This document shows, piece by piece, positions 22,799-28,752 of a stretch of 28,752 bases of DNA. The DNA is from an uncultured Pirellulaceae bacterium (GTDB lineage: Bacteria; Planctomycetota; Planctomycetia; Pirellulales; Pirellulaceae). The number at the start of each line of letters is the position of its first letter. The stretch's first letter is position 1. The position numbers and the translations under genes are program-made. The stretch spans positions 1 through 28,752 of the forward strand of contig CAKQWG010000015.1 of NCBI GenBank assembly GCA_934278005.1, given 5' to 3'. The notes below the pieces were generated by a model that ran no database searches, was not told the origin of the DNA, and worked only from the letters and a program-made list of their open reading frames with translations.

Positions 22799-24121
22799 TT
22801 GAAAGCATTTTCGATGTACCTTCGCATGGCCAATCGGCTGCTCTGGGAAACCGACAAACGACTGCTGTGGAAACTTGCTTATCAGGCGGGCTGGAAGGGA
22901 CTGCGCAGTGTGCAGAAGCACAAGCGGCGGCTCAAACGCGGTGAGTTCTTCCCGCCGTTTCTCTACATTTCGATCATCAATAGCTGCAACCTGCGCTGCC
23001 AGGGCTGCTGGGTCGATGTCACGGCCAAGCAGACAAAAATCGATATCGACGTGCTCAATCGAACCGTCAACCAAGCCAAAGCGATGGGCAATGCCTTCTT
23101 CGGCATCTTGGGGGGCGAGCCCTTCATGCACAAGGAATTGCTAGACTTTCTGGAAGGCCAACCCGACGTCTACTTTCAGGTCTTTACCAATGGGCACTTC
23201 ATTACTGACGAAGTGGCCCGTCGCCTACGCAAGATGGGCAATGTCACGCCGCTGATCAGCGTCGAGGGGTCAGAGATCGTGAGCGACCAGCGACGCGGCC
23301 GCCCCGAAGTGTACAGCCAAAGCATGCAAGGCATTCAGAATTGCCTGAACCATAAAGTCCTGACCGGTGTCTGCACTAGCGTCTGCCGGACCAACATCGA
23401 TGATCTAGTGACCGATCGGTGGGTCGACAGCCTGATTGAGATGGGCGTCATGTACTGCTGGTTCCACGTCTATCGACCTATGGGGCCGTTACCGATGCCC
23501 GAGCTGGCCCTTGAGCCAGACCAATTGCGTCGCGTGCGGCAGTTCGTCGTAGACACCCGCGCTACTAAGCCCATCATCGTCATTGATGCTTATCACGATG
23601 GTGCGGGTCGCGCGCTGTGCCCTGCGGTAACCGGCTTTACGCATCACATCGGTCCGGCGGGAGACATCGAGCCATGTCCGATCATCCAACTGGCTACAGA
23701 GAACATTCACGACGATCGCCCGCTGAAAGATACCTTTAACAACAGTCAGTTTTTGCGAGACTTTAGAGAGTTGACCGCCCAGCACACGCGTGGCTGCGTC
23801 GTCATGGAGCGGCCCGATCTGCTGATCGAATTGGCTAACAAACACAAGGCGCGCGACACGACGCAGCGCAAGACCGCTATCGCGGAATTGCAGGCTACTA
23901 TTCCGCGTCGATCGCAGTACGCGCCGGGGACGGAAATTCCAGAGCGCAGTTGGGCGGTTCGATTGGCCAAGTGGATCGCCTTCAATGACTTTGGAGCTTA
24001 TGGAAAATTCTTCAAAGCCGAGGAGTGGGTTGACCCAGATAATTCTCAGACGTCCAAATCGCCACAGACATATGGCATTGCTTCTCAGCCGCTCTCACAG
24101 TCCGATGCGCCACTTCCATAG
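22799..24121 (+). CDS. radical SAM protein with C-terminal SPASM-like cysteines
   Basis: The motif CNLRCQGC supplies the three cysteines (63, 67, 70) for the radical SAM [4Fe-4S] cluster, and GILGGEPFMHKELL is the GGEP motif for SAM binding. Further cysteines in ALCPAVTGF (274), IEPCPII (293) and TRGCVVME (333) could hold an auxiliary cluster. The N-terminus has a basic, partly hydrophobic stretch (LLWETDKRLLWKLAYQAGW) and no signal. Members of this class modify peptides or small molecules; the substrate is unknown. The gene lies between a deoxyhypusine-synthase-family gene and hrpA; its TAG is followed at once by the ATG of hrpA. The start is TTG 22799 or ATG 22814. Confidence 0.85.
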   Translation: MKAFSMYLRMANRLLWETDKRLLWKLAYQAGWKGLRSVQKHKRRLKRGEFFPPFLYISIINSCNLRCQGCWVDVTAKQTKIDIDVLNRTVNQAKAMGNAFFGILGGEPFMHKELLDFLEGQPDVYFQVFTNGHFITDEVARRLRKMGNVTPLISVEGSEIVSDQRRGRPEVYSQSMQGIQNCLNHKVLTGVCTSVCRTNIDDLVTDRWVDSLIEMGVMYCWFHVYRPMGPLPMPELALEPDQLRRVRQFVVDTRATKPIIVIDAYHDGAGRALCPAVTGFTHHIGPAGDIEPCPIIQLATENIHDDRPLKDTFNNSQFLRDFRELTAQHTRGCVVMERPDLLIELANKHKARDTTQRKTAIAELQATIPRRSQYAPGTEIPERSWAVRLAKWIAFNDFGAYGKFFKAEEWVDPDNSQTSKSPQTYGIASQPLSQSDAPLP

Positions 24122-28237
<4,116 letters not shown>

Positions 28238-28315
28238 GCGTTAGCCACGGTTGATTGATAAAACAGGAAACTGATGCGTAGCTGCTCACTAACCGATTCT
28301 CGGTCGAAGCTATAT

Positions 28316-28320
28316 GGAGG
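28316..28320 (+). promoter_or_regulatory. ribosome binding site of the DUF1499 gene
   Basis: GGAGG lies ten bases before the ATG at 28331. An out-of-frame ATG at 28324 opens only a four-codon ORF (ending at the TGA at 28336-28338), so it does not compete as a real start. Confidence 0.55.
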
Positions 28321-28330
28321 GTGATGCCCG

Positions 28331-28723
28331 ATGCCTGATTCCGCTTCCAACCAACCCAATCAACCGACAGGCTCGCTGCGCGACTGCCCAGACAAACCGA
28401 ACTGTGTTTGTACGCAGGCCTCACGTGCTGAGCAGCGAATGCCGCCACTGAAATTCAGCGGTTCCGACGCCCAAGCCATCGAGCGCATCGCTGCAGTGCT
28501 GTCGAACATGCCGCGGGCACGCATCGTGGTGCAACGCGAGAATTACCTGCACGCGGTGTTCAGCAGCTTAGTCTTCCGTTTTCGTGATGACGTGGAATTC
28601 ATGGCGGATAGGGCTAGCGGCCAATTGCATTTTCGCTCGGCTGCGCGCTTGGGATATTATGATTTTGGGGCCAATCGGCGGCGGATGAAGCGGTTGAGTG
28701 AGCTGCTGTCCGACCAGCTATAG
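28331..28723 (+). CDS. DUF1499 family protein
   Basis: The protein is 130 residues. CPDKPNCVCTQA near residues 19-30 matches the CPxxPNCV start of DUF1499, and DDVEFMADRASGQLHFRSAARLGYYDFGANRRRM is the conserved C-terminal half, with its FRSASRxGxxDxGxNRxR-type pattern. Function is not established for the family. Unlike many relatives there is no signal peptide or membrane segment. It follows hrpA after a 93-base gap on the same strand, with its own good ribosome binding site. Confidence 0.88.
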   Translation: MPDSASNQPNQPTGSLRDCPDKPNCVCTQASRAEQRMPPLKFSGSDAQAIERIAAVLSNMPRARIVVQRENYLHAVFSSLVFRFRDDVEFMADRASGQLHFRSAARLGYYDFGANRRRMKRLSELLSDQL

Positions 28724-28752
28724 ATGGCTATAGCCAACCGCGCGGCCGCTTG

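Overview
The window looks like a chromosomal segment from a planctomycete, most likely of the Pirellulaceae type. This is inferred from gene content: a secreted protein with two DUF1080 domains, an ScpB with a very long acidic tail, a DUF6677-like membrane protein, a deoxyhypusine-synthase-family protein beside a radical SAM protein, and frequent weak Shine-Dalgarno sites with some TTG starts. No tRNA, rRNA, CRISPR array, insertion sequence or phage gene was found. Most of the window is chromosomal housekeeping.

Left part (1-5400, + strand): the last codons of an upstream gene with an acidic C-terminus overlap a hypothetical gene. Then come an Mrp/ApbC iron-sulfur carrier, a large protein with a proline-rich 93-bp tandem repeat in its middle, and an exported two-domain DUF1080 protein. 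Middle-left (5400-9700, - strand): an unrecorded 30-residue membrane peptide, hemA with its HemX/CcsA-like partner joined by a TGATG overlap, and scpB. Between scpB and the next gene lie a hairpin element and a 28-bp direct repeat.

Middle (9700-18700): a membrane-anchored hypothetical protein overlaps a cysteine desulfurase gene; a convergent RNase H-fold gene (RNase HII-like) follows. Next is a tight run of DUF6677-like protein, 64-residue membrane protein, trkA and trkH, then a CPA-type cation/proton antiporter with cytoplasmic regulatory domains. Together these read as a potassium uptake and efflux module.

Right part (18800-28750, + strand): a compact dnaA without the N-terminal domain I, a 650-bp non-coding stretch with DnaA-box-like sites and a 28-bp AT-rich tract, and dnaN. 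This arrangement marks a probable replication origin (oriC). After dnaN come a deoxyhypusine-synthase-family gene, a radical SAM gene, hrpA (starting at the base after the radical SAM stop) and a DUF1499 gene.

A recurring trait is in-frame short tandem repetition inside or at the ends of ordinary genes: proline-rich units, an Asp/Glu tail, Pro-Gly units and Ser-Gly-Ser-Gln units. The points most worth a second look are the minimal DnaA with its putative origin, the 30-residue membrane peptide, the synthase/radical SAM pair and the small proteins ahead of trkA.
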